A stretch of 64,000 bases of DNA from NCBI GenBank assembly GCA_004431415.1, contig QPMI01000667.1, positions 1-64,000 on the forward strand, given 5' to 3'. A program made the translations under genes and the position numbers. Under the pieces are notes generated by a model. It had not been told where the DNA came from and searched no databases. It was given only the letters and a program-made list of their open reading frames with translations. This document shows, piece by piece, positions 54,557 to 64,000 of the stretch. Source of the DNA: Cyanophora paradoxa (lineage: Eukaryota; Glaucocystophyceae; Cyanophorales; Cyanophoraceae). Numbering within the stretch: position 1 is the first letter of the stretch; each line of letters opens with the position of its first letter.

Positions 54557-56414
54557 ATGGAGTCCGTCGCGGCCTTTGCATGCGCCGTGCCGTTCACGGC
54601 CCGGCCGGTCTCGCAGCCGGTCGCCGCTGTTTGCTCTTCGTCCAATTCGGTGAAACGTTCTGTTCGCAAGGGCCGGCTGATCCCGGGCGCTGCCTTCTTC
54701 GCCAGCGACGTCCCCTCGGTCTCGTTCAGCGCGGGGCAGTTCTTCGGCGCGACTTCTGCGCTCGCAGCGCGGTGTAGCGATGATAGCTCCAGCGCCAAGC
54801 AGCTCGTGCCGATCGTCACCGCGTCAGCCAGCGGTTCGGCGGCCAGCAAGGACGCCGTCATCGATCAGTTCACGTCCAACGTGATGACGACGTATGCGCG
54901 CTACCCGCTGGTGATGGTGAAGGGCCAGGACAGCCGCCTGTGGGACATCGAGGGCAAGGAGTACCTCGACTTCGTGGCCGGCATCGCGACTTGCTCCCTC
55001 GGGCACGCGCACCCCAACCTTGTCAAGGCCGTCGCGGAGCAGATCGCGACCGTCAACCACGTCTCAAACCTCTACTACACGCCGTCCCAGGTCCGTCGGG
55101 CCCGCGGGCCGCGCCCTGCCGTGCGAGACCCCCGACCCGGCGCCTTCCCAGAGCAACCTGGCGAAGCGGATAGTGGACTGCTCGATCGCGGACCGCGTCT
55201 TCTTCTGCAACTCGGGCGCGGAGGCGAACGAGGCGGCGATCAAGCTGGCGCGCAAGTACGCGCACACCAAGCTCGGCATCGCGGAGCCGGTGATCATCAC
55301 TGCGCACGCCTCCTTCCACGGGCGCACGCTGGCGACGATTACGGCGACGGGGCAGCCGAAGTACCAGCAGGACTTCGAGCCGCTCATGCCGGGCTTCGAG
55401 TACGTCGAGTACAACAACGTGGACGACCTGGAGAAGGCTGTGAAGCGCATCAACGCGAACGGGCCGCGGCTCGCCGGCATCCTCATGGAGGCGCTGCAGG
55501 GCGAGGGCGGCGTGCGCCCCGGGGACCGCGCCTTCTTCGCGCGCGTGCGGGAGATCTGCAACGAGACGGGCGCCCTCATGATGATGGACGAGGTCCAGGT
55601 CGGCGTCGGCCGCACCGGCAAGGCCCGCAGCCCCCCCCTCTCTCCTTTCCTTTCCTTTCCTTCTGTTTCCTGAAAACTCCTTTTCCGGCTGCAGATGTGG
55701 GGGTACGAGAACCTGGGCATCGCGGGCGGCCCCGACGTCTTCTCGACCGCTAAGGGCCTCGGCGGCGGCGTCCCGATCGGCGCCATGGGCTGCAAGGTGC
55801 CCCCGCACACCCGCCCATCCCTCCCCTCGGATGCCGCGGCTGATCTGCCCCACCTCCTCAGGCCTTCTGCGACGTGCTGACGCCGGGGACGCACGCGAGC
55901 ACGTTCGGAGGCAACCCGCTGGCGTGCTCGGCGGCCCTCGCGGTCTTCGACACTATCGAGAAGGAGGGCCTGCTCGCCAACGTCGCCGCCCGCGGCGAGC
56001 AGCTCAAGCGCGCCTGCCAGGCCCTCCAGGCCAAGTCCGCCCCTCCCGCGCCCCTGCCTCCCCCCCCCTCCCCGCCTCGTGAGCCGAGCCTCGCTCGCGC
56101 GCGCGCAGGTACCCCAAGCTGGTGACGGACTACCGGGGCTGGGGCCTGATCGCCGGCCTGCAGCTTTCCGAGGCCGTCGCCATCCAGGCCTCGGACGTCA
56201 TCTCCCTCGCCACCCAGCAGGTGCCCTGCCCCGCCCGCGCTGTCCCGCCCCTGGGCCCCGCGAGCCGGGGCCGGCGCAGGGCCTGCTGCTGGTGCCGGCC
56301 GGCCCGAAGGTGGTCCGCGCGGTGCCACCCCTGGTGGTCACGGAGGCGCAGATGGACGCCGCAATGGCCAAGCTCGACACAGTGTTCGGCGAGCTCTCCA
56401 AGCAGTACGCGTGA
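54557..56414 (+). CDS. argD: Acetylornithine aminotransferase, plastid-targeted
   Basis: PLP enzyme converting N-acetylglutamate semialdehyde to N-acetylornithine in arginine synthesis. Start ATG 54557 gives a leader of about 95 residues ([20 protein letters not shown]), rich in Ser, Ala and Val with few acids, consistent with a plastid or mitochondrial presequence. The enzyme starts [20 protein letters not shown] and shows [36 protein letters not shown] (cofactor phosphate loop), [34 protein letters not shown] (Asp to the pyridine N), [16 protein letters not shown] (Schiff-base Lys), [16 protein letters not shown], and [20 protein letters not shown]. Introns: after YTPSQ (GT), after GRTGK (GC donor, about 55620), near 55795, 56038 and 56220. 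Stop 56412-56414. Ornithine and GABA aminotransferases are relatives, but the motifs fit ArgD best. Confidence 0.92.
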
Positions 56415-57688
56415 GGCCAGAACGCCGAGCTGCGCGCCCGTCCCCACGCAGCTGGCATTGGCGCCCCTGTACTTTCAAGCTTCCCCCCTCTGTAGAGTCC
56501 CTGTAATTTTTCTCGTAGCTCTGTATTCATGCATGCGCATGTTTGAATCGTGAATCTCGAAAACTGCCGACTTGCCGAATGCTTCTGCTGCGCATGCGTT
56601 GAGCTCAAACGTTGACGCCGCCAAGGCCCAAGGCGCACGGTGGTCCGGGTACAGTGTCAAGTCCGTGATCGCCGAAGTTGAGTTCGTGCTCTAGACATGG
56701 CTCTCGGCGCTAAGCTGAACAGCGCTCGCTCTGTCAGCCGTTGCCCCAGCTAGCTGCGTGCGCTGCTTTGAAGCTTCCAGTCGGCTGTACTCGCCGAGCC
56801 GCGGGCACCAAAAGAGGCTGTGACCCTGCAGGTGCGCTGTGCTGGTATTCTATCTCGTTCCCTTTTCCTGACAGTCGGTTCCCTGATCGCGCAGGCGCAC
56901 ATCGAAGGACGACGCGCGATCGCGACCTCGCTCTTCAGCCCGCGCATTCGCTTGGCCCGCGTTGCTCATACATCCGCAGTGAAGATACTCTTCGTTTGAG
57001 CAATCTTTATCGCATCAACGAGTTCGACTTTGCGCGTCGTCCGACTCTTCAGCTCCCGATCCCGAGCGTCCCGAGTCCGATCTCGCATCCCGCATGGATG
57101 GGGTGAGCGCCCGCCCCACCCACGCGACGCGCGGCACCATTAAATGATGAATGCATAACATGGAATTACCGTCCTAGCCTCACGAAGGCCTGAGGATAAC
57201 TTGCGGCTTTTTACTGATTCTGTGGCCAGCGCCTGCATAATTAGCCCATGCCCTTCGGCTCTCCAGCCGCCTCCTGACCGCCCTCCTGCCGCAGATGATC
57301 GATCTCCGGCATCCGCAGACTTCCGATCCCTCCGGCCGGCCTTGATCGGCATCCGCAGACTTCCGATCCCTCCGGCCGGCCTTGATCGATGCGAGCCCCT
57401 TGTTTAAGACAGTCGCAGTGCTTCTTGAATACACGCATCTTTGAATGCAAAGCGTCCACACACGCTGCTCCTCGCTTTGGCCCTACCACGAACTGTACTA
57501 GTACCACTAGTAGTACCACGACGTGATCCATTTTCGTGGTCCATTCCACCCACGCAACGTTCCTCGTCCTTCAATAATACGAAGAGCGTGAATGATTTTC
57601 CAATGAGCTTTTTGATTGAATGATTGTTCGACGAGCTTCTTGATTTCGAATGCATTAACAATCGAAGAGCCACCGTAGACATAAATAA
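56415..57688. other. Long convergent spacer
   Basis: 1.27 kb between the aminotransferase stop and the stop of the TFIIS-like gene. It holds one open frame of 121 codons (56741-57106, +) without recognisable features, a perfect 40-bp tandem duplication at 57307-57386, and a GTACTAGTACCACTAGTAG-type palindromic patch near 57496. Confidence 0.55.
57307..57386. repeat. 40-bp perfect tandem duplication
   Basis: Units 57307-57346 and 57347-57386 are identical (each begins CGGCATCCGCAGAC and ends GGCCTTGAT). Probably a recent slippage or duplication event in non-coding sequence. Confidence 0.92.
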
Positions 57689-60600
57689 TCAAGGGCGCAG
57701 CGGGGCGCCCCACCAGAACTTATTGCATGGGACGCACTGGAATTTGGTCCCCGGCTGGTTACCCCTCTGGCGGGCGGTTGTTAACGAAGGTGCACGCGTG
57801 CGGGCTGGGAGGGGGGCGCGCCTTGTCGTTCAGGCCCTCCTCGTAGTGCGTCGCCGGCTCGTGGCACTGCTTGCACTGCGCCCACGGCTGCGCGAGCACC
57901 CGCGGGTCCAGCGCTGCATGCTGCTGCACAGCCCGTCAGGCCCCGCGAGACGGGGGTAAGCAGGCCGAGACGCACCCCGTGCCGGCCTCCCTGCGGCTGC
58001 CGCCCGCCGCGGCCCTCGAAATTCCGAGGACCGTCGCGCTCCCGCGGGGGCGGCTCCCACTCCCGGGGGCCCCCACCGCGCTCCCGGAACCCGCCGCGCT
58101 CCTGAAGCCCGTCGCGGTCCCGTGGGCCGTCCCTCGCGGGGCGGGGCCCGGGCAGGTCCCTCGGGTGCGGGGCGAGGGGGTCCATCGGGTGGGGCCGCGC
58201 CGGCCCCTCCCGCGGGGCGTCCCGGAAGCCCGACACCTCCTCGTCCGACCCCTTGCCCTTCGCCCACGACCGCTTCCGCTCCCGCTCCCCGGCGCCCGCC
58301 GCCGCCGCCGGCCCGCCGCCGCCGGCCGCCCCGGGGCCGCTGGCGCCGCCGCGGGGCGGCGATGTCGTGCCGGGGACCGAGACGACGCTCCGGGGCTGCG
58401 GGCGCGCAGCGGGGGCCGGCGCTGACGCCAAGGCCGCCGTGGACGGGGCGGCTGGCTGGGGTGGGGCGGGCGGGGCGGCGGCGGAGCCGAAGCCGAGCCT
58501 CCTCACCGCCTCCTCGGCCTCGAGGCGCGCCGCCCGCACCCGCGGGTCGTCCGGCAGCAGCCGCGGCGGCGGCGAGGGCGAGCGCCGCCCCGCGCCCCCG
58601 CCGGCGAGGTGCCGCCCTTCGCCGGCGGCGACCGCGGCGGGCTCGCGCGGCGCGGGCTCCGTTTGCCGCGGGGAGGCGAGAAGGGCCGGCCGCCACGCGG
58701 GGCGAGGGGGGTCGAGCCCCGCGGGGGGCGAGGGGCGACCACCGCGCGGGGGCGAGCCAGGGCGGCCGCCGCGCGGTGGGGAGGGGCGGCCGCCGCGCGG
58801 TGGGGAGGGGCGGCCGCCGCGCGGAGGAGAAGCCAAGCGATTGCCGCGAGGCGGAGAGCCCGGGCGGCTGGCACGCGGGGGCGAGCCAGGCCGGACGCCG
58901 CGAGGTGGGGAGCCGGGGCGGCCGCCACGAGGCGGCGAGCCGGGCGGACCCCGCGAGGCGGCGAACCTGGGCGGCCGCCGCGCGGGGAGAAGCGAGCCGG
59001 GCGCCGCGCGGAGGCGAATTGAACCGGCCGCCGCGGGGAGGTGAGGTGGGCCGGCCGCCGCGCGGCGGGCTGCGATTACGCGGCGGGGAGAGGGCAGGCG
59101 GCCGGGGCCAAAGCGAGGGGGGCTCCGGCCTCGTGCGGGGCTCCGGCGCGGGCTGCGGCCGACAGGACCAGCGCGGGGCGGGCTCCGGCCGACAGGGCGG
59201 GGCGGGCCGCTGCTGAATCCGCCGGAGGCGCCCGGGAAGGGCAGCGCAATGCGCTTGCGGGCCGGGGAGGGGGAACGGTCGCCCCGGACGGGAGGCGAGG
59301 GCGAGCGGGGCGGCGGCGGGTGGGGAGCGGCTGCGGGGCTTGTCCGCGGGCGAGACGCGTGGCGCTCCGCGGGCGCGGGCGCCAGGCGAGCGCGAGGCGG
59401 GCCGGGCGCCGGGGCGGGCGCCTGGCGAGCGGGAGCTCCGACGGGGCGGCGAGGCGGGCCGGCGAGGCGGCGAGCGGGAGGTCCGGCGGGGGGCGGGGAG
59501 CGGCGGGGCGGAGAGCGCGGCCGCGGGGCACTGTCGCTAACGGGGGAGAGGGGGCGCTTGCGCGGGGGCGAGGGGCGCCCGGGCCGGCGGTCCCGCCTCA
59601 CGGGCGCCCTGCTCTCCTCCAGGGAGCGACCCAGCTCCTCAAGTTCCTGCGGCGACGCTTAAGTCGGCGGCAGGCGGCGGGCGGGCGGGCGAGGATCAGG
59701 CCGCGCACAGCGTCGGACAGGGCGGCGAGCTTCGCGGGGGCCGTCGTGCCGCGGGCGACGGACCACGGGAGCTCCTTGAAGCGGGGGTCCCGCAGGGCGC
59801 CCTGCAGGGCCACCAGCCGCTCCGCGTACCGCGCCCGGTCCCCGCCGGCCACGCGCCACGCCTCCGCCTCGATCGCTGTCGCGGCCTCCTCCACCTGCTT
59901 CGTCATCCCTGCCGGCCAGCGCACGGCCCCGTCAGGGCTCCTCTAGCACGCGGCGCGAGGGCGGGCGGGGGTACCGGGAACGCGGTCGTCCAGGGCATTC
60001 GCGAGGGCCTTCCGATGGGCGGCCCGCGCGGCCGCCTCGTCGCCCTCTGAGCGGCGCAGTCGGCGGCGGCGGAGCGGCGGGCCCGGCTGGCATCCGCGGC
60101 GCACCGGGCAGGGGCGAGGCTGCGGCGGCGGCGCCCGGCTTGCCGGCGGCGGCGGTTGGGGCGGCCGGGGCGGGGGCGCGGCGACGCGGGGAGGGCTCGG
60201 GGAGGGGCGAGCGGGGCCGCGTGGCGCGCCCGAGGACGGGGCCGTCGACATACTTGCGGACGACGGCTCGACAGAGGTTGTCGAGCTCCCTGTCCGGGTG
60301 CTTCAGCATCGGATCCAGCATCTCCACCAGGTTCGTGCCCTGCCGCCACCCGCCCCGCGCGTCGGCCCTCCGAGCGCCGGCGCCCCCGCGCCGCGCGGCG
60401 GGCACCTTGACGACGTCCTTCGGGACGCTCGTGTCGCGCAGCTGGGCGAGGATCGGCACGACGGCCTCCTTCAGGGCCTGCGCCGCCGTCGGCCGCCGGG
60501 CACGGCCCCGCCCCGGGGCCGGCGGGGCACAGCGCACGGGGCCCTCCAGCTTCAGCGCTGCCTCCAGCTCGTCCTTCAGGGCGAAGAAATCCGCGTGGGA

Positions 60601-62146
60601 CGCCTGCATCGCCGGCTCGGCGCTCGGCGCGGAACCGCCGGTGGGCGGGGCCGCGCGGGGCCGCGTGGGGGCGGGCCTACCGCGTCCAGGGGCACGGCGG
60701 CCGCCGCGGGGGCTTGCGGGCCAGCAGAGGCGGCGGCGATGGACTGCGACGGGGCGTCAAGGAGGGCCCGCTGCCGGGAGCGCTCCGGGGGGCGCCGGGG
60801 CTCACCCGCCGGGCCGGCTTCTGGGAGGCGCGGGGCTCCTCCTCCTCGCGGCCGGCCTGAGGAGGGGGCTCGCGGGGGCGCGGGCGCCGCGAGGGGGGGC
60901 GGGCAGCTGACCGCGAAGAGGTCCTCCTCGCCCTCGCCCTCGTAGAGGACCTCCTCGGCGTCGGCCATGCTGAGCCACTCGTCGCCCTCGGCGAGCCGCT
61001 CCGGCGGCCGCTCCTCGCTCTCCTCCAGCACGTCCTCGCCCACAGGCTCGCCCGACGACTCGAAGAAGCGCGAGACCGACTCGGACGACTCGAAGGCGCC
61101 CACGTCCGGCATCGACGCCGACGCCACCGGCGGCGGCAGCGGCACGCTCGAAGGCTCCTCGAACGCCGCGAGGTCGCCCGCGGACGACGGCAGCGCGTCC
61201 TGCGCTGCCCGCGCCTGGTGCTGCTGCTGGCTTCGGCGGAGCGAGTTGACCGAGGCCGGGGTGACGGCGACCGTTGCGGGGCGTGCGGTAGACGGGGAGA
61301 TGCTCGCTCCGGGATCATCCTGTGCAACGGAGCGAACAAGGGAACGCGACGAGGCGCCGGGGTGAGACAACAAGAGGAAGAATGCCGAGTTTAGTGATCT
61401 CTTCTTCGTTAGACGATGCGGCAGGCGACAGCCAAGGGTGATGATGGTGGAAACGAGACTGATAACGAAAAAGGATGCACGTCTCCCCTAGTACCACGGT
61501 CGGCGAGCGCTGGGTGGACGCCGCATGGACCGATGAACGTCGGTGCCCGGTCGAGGCGGATAAGAGTAACGCGGAAGCGTAAACGGGAGTACGACAGAGG
61601 ACGATGAGCTACGGATGGGACGGATGGGAGCAGCGCGACGTCCCCGGAGACCCGCTCTGCCACATGTGACCCCAGGCTGCAACGAACTTGCCTTTGTTGG
61701 GTTGCGAAGGACGTCTGCACACCAAGAGAAGTTAGTTTGCGATCCTGCGCAGCCGGGCCAGGAACCCCGCACCGAGGCCAGCTGTCGAGGGTGCGCCTTC
61801 CGGCTCTGACATACGGGGTGACTCGATCAGGCGGCTTCCCGCTGTCGGAATGTTCTCGTGACGAAAACGCACTCTGCTTTGCGGACTTCGCCAGCTGCCG
61901 CTCGCTGACAGTCGCAGCGGCCTTCTGGATCTTGATCTGGTGGCCGATGACCTTGATCCCCATTTCACTCATCTGATAACGCGTTAGCTAACAAAGAGGG
62001 CGCCATTCGTACGCGCGGACCATGTCTCGCGTGAGCATGGGCAGGTCATCCACCATCACTTCCTGTTCGACGAAGATCTGCGCGTACTTGTGTGCGACCG
62101 ACGCATCGAGCCCCGCCTCCTCCAGGGCCCGCCTGAGCGCGTCCAT
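57689..62146 (-). CDS. TFIIS-like transcription factor with N-terminal SAM domain and SPPR-repeat linker
   Basis: Looks like a TFIIS-type RNA polymerase II elongation factor with added parts. Start ATG 62146: a SAM domain, MDALRRALEEAGLDAS then AHKYAQIFVEQEVMVDDL, joined by a 46-nt intron (62018-61973) to MSEMGIKVIGHQIKIQKAA. After an acidic linker comes a TFIIS N-terminal (LW) domain: ALKEAVVPILAQLRDTSVPK, then GTNLVEMLDPMLKHPDRELD, LCRAVVRKYVD. The central TFIIS domain is ALDDRMTKQVEEAATAIEAE, YAERLVALQGALRDPRFKEL, TAPAKLAALSDAV. A linker of about 500 residues holds tandem SPPRGGRPG-type repeats (58700-58960). The zinc ribbon is split over two exons: QCKQCHEPATHYEEGLNDK and PGTKFQCVPCNKFWWG. 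TFIIS has an essential Asp-Glu here; this protein has Asp-Lys. The link between SAM and TFIIS parts crosses an uncertain 560-base stretch. Confidence 0.7.
58700..58965 (-). repeat. Tandem 27-bp coding repeat (SPPRGGRPG units)
   Basis: About ten imperfect copies of a nine-residue unit (SPPRGGRPG, with variants SPPRGVRPG, SPPRASRPG, SPPRGNRLA and shorter SPPRGGRP) in the linker of the TFIIS-like protein. Each has a Ser-Pro site and an Arg-Gly-Gly, candidates for proline-directed kinase and arginine methylation. Confidence 0.85.
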
Positions 62147-62404
62147 CTTGTCGCTTGTATGTACCCCCAACCCCCAAGTTTCGCGGCAAGTACAGCAAGT
62201 AGCAAGTACTAGCGACAACTTTCGGCGCAATTAGCGGTCCCCGGTCCACGGTCCACCCGGCCGGCCGCGAACAACCCCGCCGGCCTAGGAGCCGCGCCGG
62301 CCGCGGGCTCCGATCCGCCCGTCCGGCACGCGGCTCGCGCGCTCGAGGAACAGGCTGGCGGTTCAGCGAGGACCGCGCGGCGGTTCGGCAGGCGCCTGCG
62401 GCTC
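62147..62404. promoter_or_regulatory. Bidirectional promoter region (SAM-TFIIS / AN1 protein)
   Basis: 258 bases between divergent start codons. The left half is A+T-richer with AAGTAGCAAGTA-type repeats (near 62188-62213); the right half is a GCCGGCC-rich island. Confidence 0.5.
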
Positions 62405-63578
62405 ATGGAGATGCAGATAGGGTGCGCATGCGGCGGCAGCTAGGGTTTCGAAGGGGGCGCAACCGGCCGACGCGCACCCGCAGGGACATATGCGCATTGC
62501 CGGGGTGCAGGCAACTCGGTGCGCACCGCGCATCGTCGGCCGGGCTGCGCGCTGCGCCGGGCTCCTCCGACCCCAGCTACCTCCGCTGCCCGAGCCCCCT
62601 CCGACACCCCAGCATCCGCCGCTAATCACGAGCTGGCGCGCAGATTTCCTCCCTTTCAAATGCCCGCACTGCACGAAGAGGTACTGCTTGATCCACCGAG
62701 ACGTTTTTGCACACGACTGTCCCGAGGCGCCCGAGGAGGTCCGGATCCCCGCCGCCCCTCTCTCAATCACGGCCGCCGCGCTGACGCCCGCGCAGGCGTA
62801 CGTCGTGCCGGTCTGTCCCCTTTGCAACAAGGCGAGCCGCCCTGCCAGTGGCCCCGCTCGCCGCGCCCCCCCCCCCCCCCCCCCCCCCCCCCGCAGCCGC
62901 GCTGACCCACCGCTGCAGCCCGTCTCCTGCAGTAAAGGGGAGGTGACTTGGCCCTCCCACTCTCTCTCTCTCTCTCTTTCTAATTACGCTCCGCTGCGCT
63001 CAGGACCCCAATTCGAAAGTAGATGACCGTGCGCACTGCGCCCGCACCGCCCGTCTCGACGTTCGCCCGTAACCGGTACCCGCCCTCTACAGATATCGCG
63101 AACGGCTGTACTGTGAATGAGCCATCTCCCTACGTGAAATGCTCCCTCTCAAGCTGTAGTACTCGAGAGGTGAACCCCCGGCCGCCCTCTGCCCTCCCAG
63201 GTGCCCCTCCCTCTCCCCTGAGACGTGTGCCTGCAGCCCGTTCCGATGGTCTGCCGCCGCTGCCAGCTCCCTTTCTGTATACGGTGCGACCATCCAGGCC
63301 CTCGCAAACCCGACCCCCCGCGCCCCGCCCGAGCGAGCGGCGCGCCGCCGTGCACACGCAGGCATAGGCTCGACATGGACCACGCCTGCGTGGCGCTCCC
63401 CGTCAAGCCAGAGTCCGGGCCAGCCTCGCCGCGGCGGCTCCCCAGGACTGCCGCCTCGCCGGGGGACGAGCCGTATGAGCGCAAGGAGCGCCCATCGCCC
63501 TTCTCGGCCGCCTGCTGCCGCTGGTGCGCCTGCGGCTCCGACGGCAAGGTCGAGGCCGCCGCCTGCGCCATCATGTGA
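62405..63578 (+). CDS. Two-AN1 zinc-finger protein (ZFAND2 type) with CaaX end
   Basis: ZFAND2/AIRAP proteins link the proteasome and Cdc48 to stress-damaged or ER-translocating proteins. Start ATG 62405; exon 1 is only 17 nt, exon 2 is 35 nt (62484-62518). Joined to exon 3 (62644) they give MEMQIGDICALPGCRQLDFL then PFKCPHCTKRYCLIHRDVF, AHDC: a complete first AN1 finger matching the animal N-terminus. VVPVCPLCNKA follows, then DPNSKVDD, and a second AN1: VKCSLSSCSTRE, PVPMVCRRCQLPFCIR, HRLDMDHACV. The tail is Ser/Pro-rich and ends ACAIM, a CaaX prenylation motif preceded by more cysteines (CCRWCACG). Human ZFAND2B also ends in a prenylated CaaX box. Donors GTGCGCA and GTGCGAC. Stop 63576-63578. 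Confidence 0.88.
62866..62892. repeat. Poly-C tract in an intron
   Basis: 27 consecutive C directly before a CCGCAG acceptor-like site in the AN1 gene. Confidence 0.93.
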
Positions 63579-64000
63579 CCCCTGGCGCCGCCCTGGCCAT
63601 GCCGTCGCCCTCAAGCCTTCAGGGCCTCGGTGGCCGGGCTTCGTGATTTGTGGCTTCGGCCTTGCCAGTTGTAGTTTATGCTCAAGATCTAGAGAGATTT
63701 CTCCAGGCATTTGAGGTGTATTTCCATATGACTCAGTAGTAGTATTTTTCTTTAATAAATTTGAATTGCATGTGTGGTGAACTTCGAAAATTCTTTGCAT
63801 GAGTTGTGAATTCGAAGTGAATTTAGCTTAAAACTTAGTTATAGTATACGTACGCGTATGCGTTAATATGCGAGGCTTCGAGCTACTAGCTGTAGCTGCG
63901 TAGGCCACTGGGCCAGCGCTAGCACTCGAGTTCACGAGGCGTGCCGCGGCGCGGCCGGCGCCCCGGCCGCCGGGCCGCGGCCGCGGCGCCGGCGGCGGGG
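63579..64000. other. 3' flank and right edge of the window
   Basis: 422 bases after the AN1 gene. AATAAA at about 63756 could be a poly(A) signal. A CTAG-rich patch with AGCGCTAGC at 63915-63923 follows, then a GGCCGCGG-rich island starts at about 63945, perhaps the next gene's promoter. Confidence 0.5.

Noticed and set aside
56741-57106. 121-codon plus-strand open frame in the spacer
   Set aside because: No motif, no conserved composition, and no splice partners; kept only as spacer.
57689-62146. Assigning the TFIIS-like gene to PHF3/DIDO-type proteins
   Set aside because: Those have a PHD finger and SPOC domain, not seen here, and lack a C-terminal TFIIS zinc ribbon, which is present.
1-64000. 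Bacterial operon features, Shine-Dalgarno sites and prokaryotic terminators
   Set aside because: Spliceosomal introns, cytoplasmic dynein, eIF2D and centriole genes show the DNA is eukaryotic nuclear.
1-64000. tRNA, rRNA and snRNA genes
   Set aside because: Read all spacers for cloverleaf or U-snRNA landmarks by eye and found none I could support; a covariance-model scan would be decisive.

Overview
This window is nuclear DNA from a eukaryote. It is strongly G+C-rich and gene-dense, and almost every gene is cut by short introns (mostly about 45-90 nt). I recognise 21 protein genes and no rRNA, tRNA, transposon or CRISPR array. The contents suggest a flagellated microalga or related protist. 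Centriole and cilium genes are present (cytoplasmic dynein heavy chain, a Cep70-like protein, a nephrocystin-3-like protein). So are genes typical of algae (an RWP-RK factor, a two-component receiver protein, an arginine-biosynthesis aminotransferase and a methionyl-tRNA formyltransferase, both with organelle-type leaders). A haptophyte is my best guess from the G+C content and the many GC-AG introns; that is inference, not proof.

Layout. 1-12.65 kb (-): cytoplasmic dynein heavy chain, running off the left edge before its stalk. 12.9-14.8 (+): Nta1-type N-terminal amidase. 15.2-16.3 (-): TRIC-type cation channel. 16.4-19.5 (+): Cep70-like coiled-coil protein. 19.9-21.4 (+): beta-trefoil lectin-like protein. 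21.6-22.95 (-): acyl-CoA-binding protein. 23.9-25.35 (-): histone-deacetylase-family enzyme. 25.5-26.5 (+): Maf. 26.8-32.6 (+): nephrocystin-3-like DUF4062-NACHT-TPR protein. 32.9-35.7 (-): CCCH zinc-finger/3'-5' exonuclease fusion. 35.9-38.6 (+): eIF2D. 38.8-40.1 (-): unknown membrane protein. 40.3-42.2 (+): CTU1 tRNA thiolase. 43.4-45.9 (-): receiver-domain protein. 46.7-48.5 (-): RWP-RK factor. 49.3-50.8 (-): methionyl-tRNA formyltransferase. 51.1-53.4 (+): START lipid-transfer protein. 53.9-54.3 (-): Pkr1-like ER protein. 54.6-56.4 (+): acetylornithine aminotransferase. 57.7-62.1 (-): SAM/TFIIS-like protein. 62.4-63.6 (+): AN1 zinc-finger protein ending in a CaaX box.

Sixteen of the 21 genes form eight head-to-head pairs whose start codons lie only about 105-335 bp apart, so shared bidirectional promoters are the rule. 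Most other space is convergent 3' sequence, often with CTAG-rich motifs. From about 16.4 to 24.5 kb the sequence is less G+C-rich and splice sites look more conventional (GTGAGT, GTAAGT). Elsewhere the 5' splice sites follow G[T/C]NCGCC, and a large share begin with GC.

The most unusual items are: a TFIIS-like elongation factor with an N-terminal SAM domain, a Ser-Pro-Pro-Arg repeat linker and an altered acidic hairpin; a tandem-CCCH protein fused to a DEDDy exonuclease; a 9-nt microexon carrying the Gly-Lys-Ser of a Walker A motif; and the splice-site usage itself. Gene models were assembled by hand from exon frames, splice phase and family knowledge, so exact exon ends are approximate unless stated.
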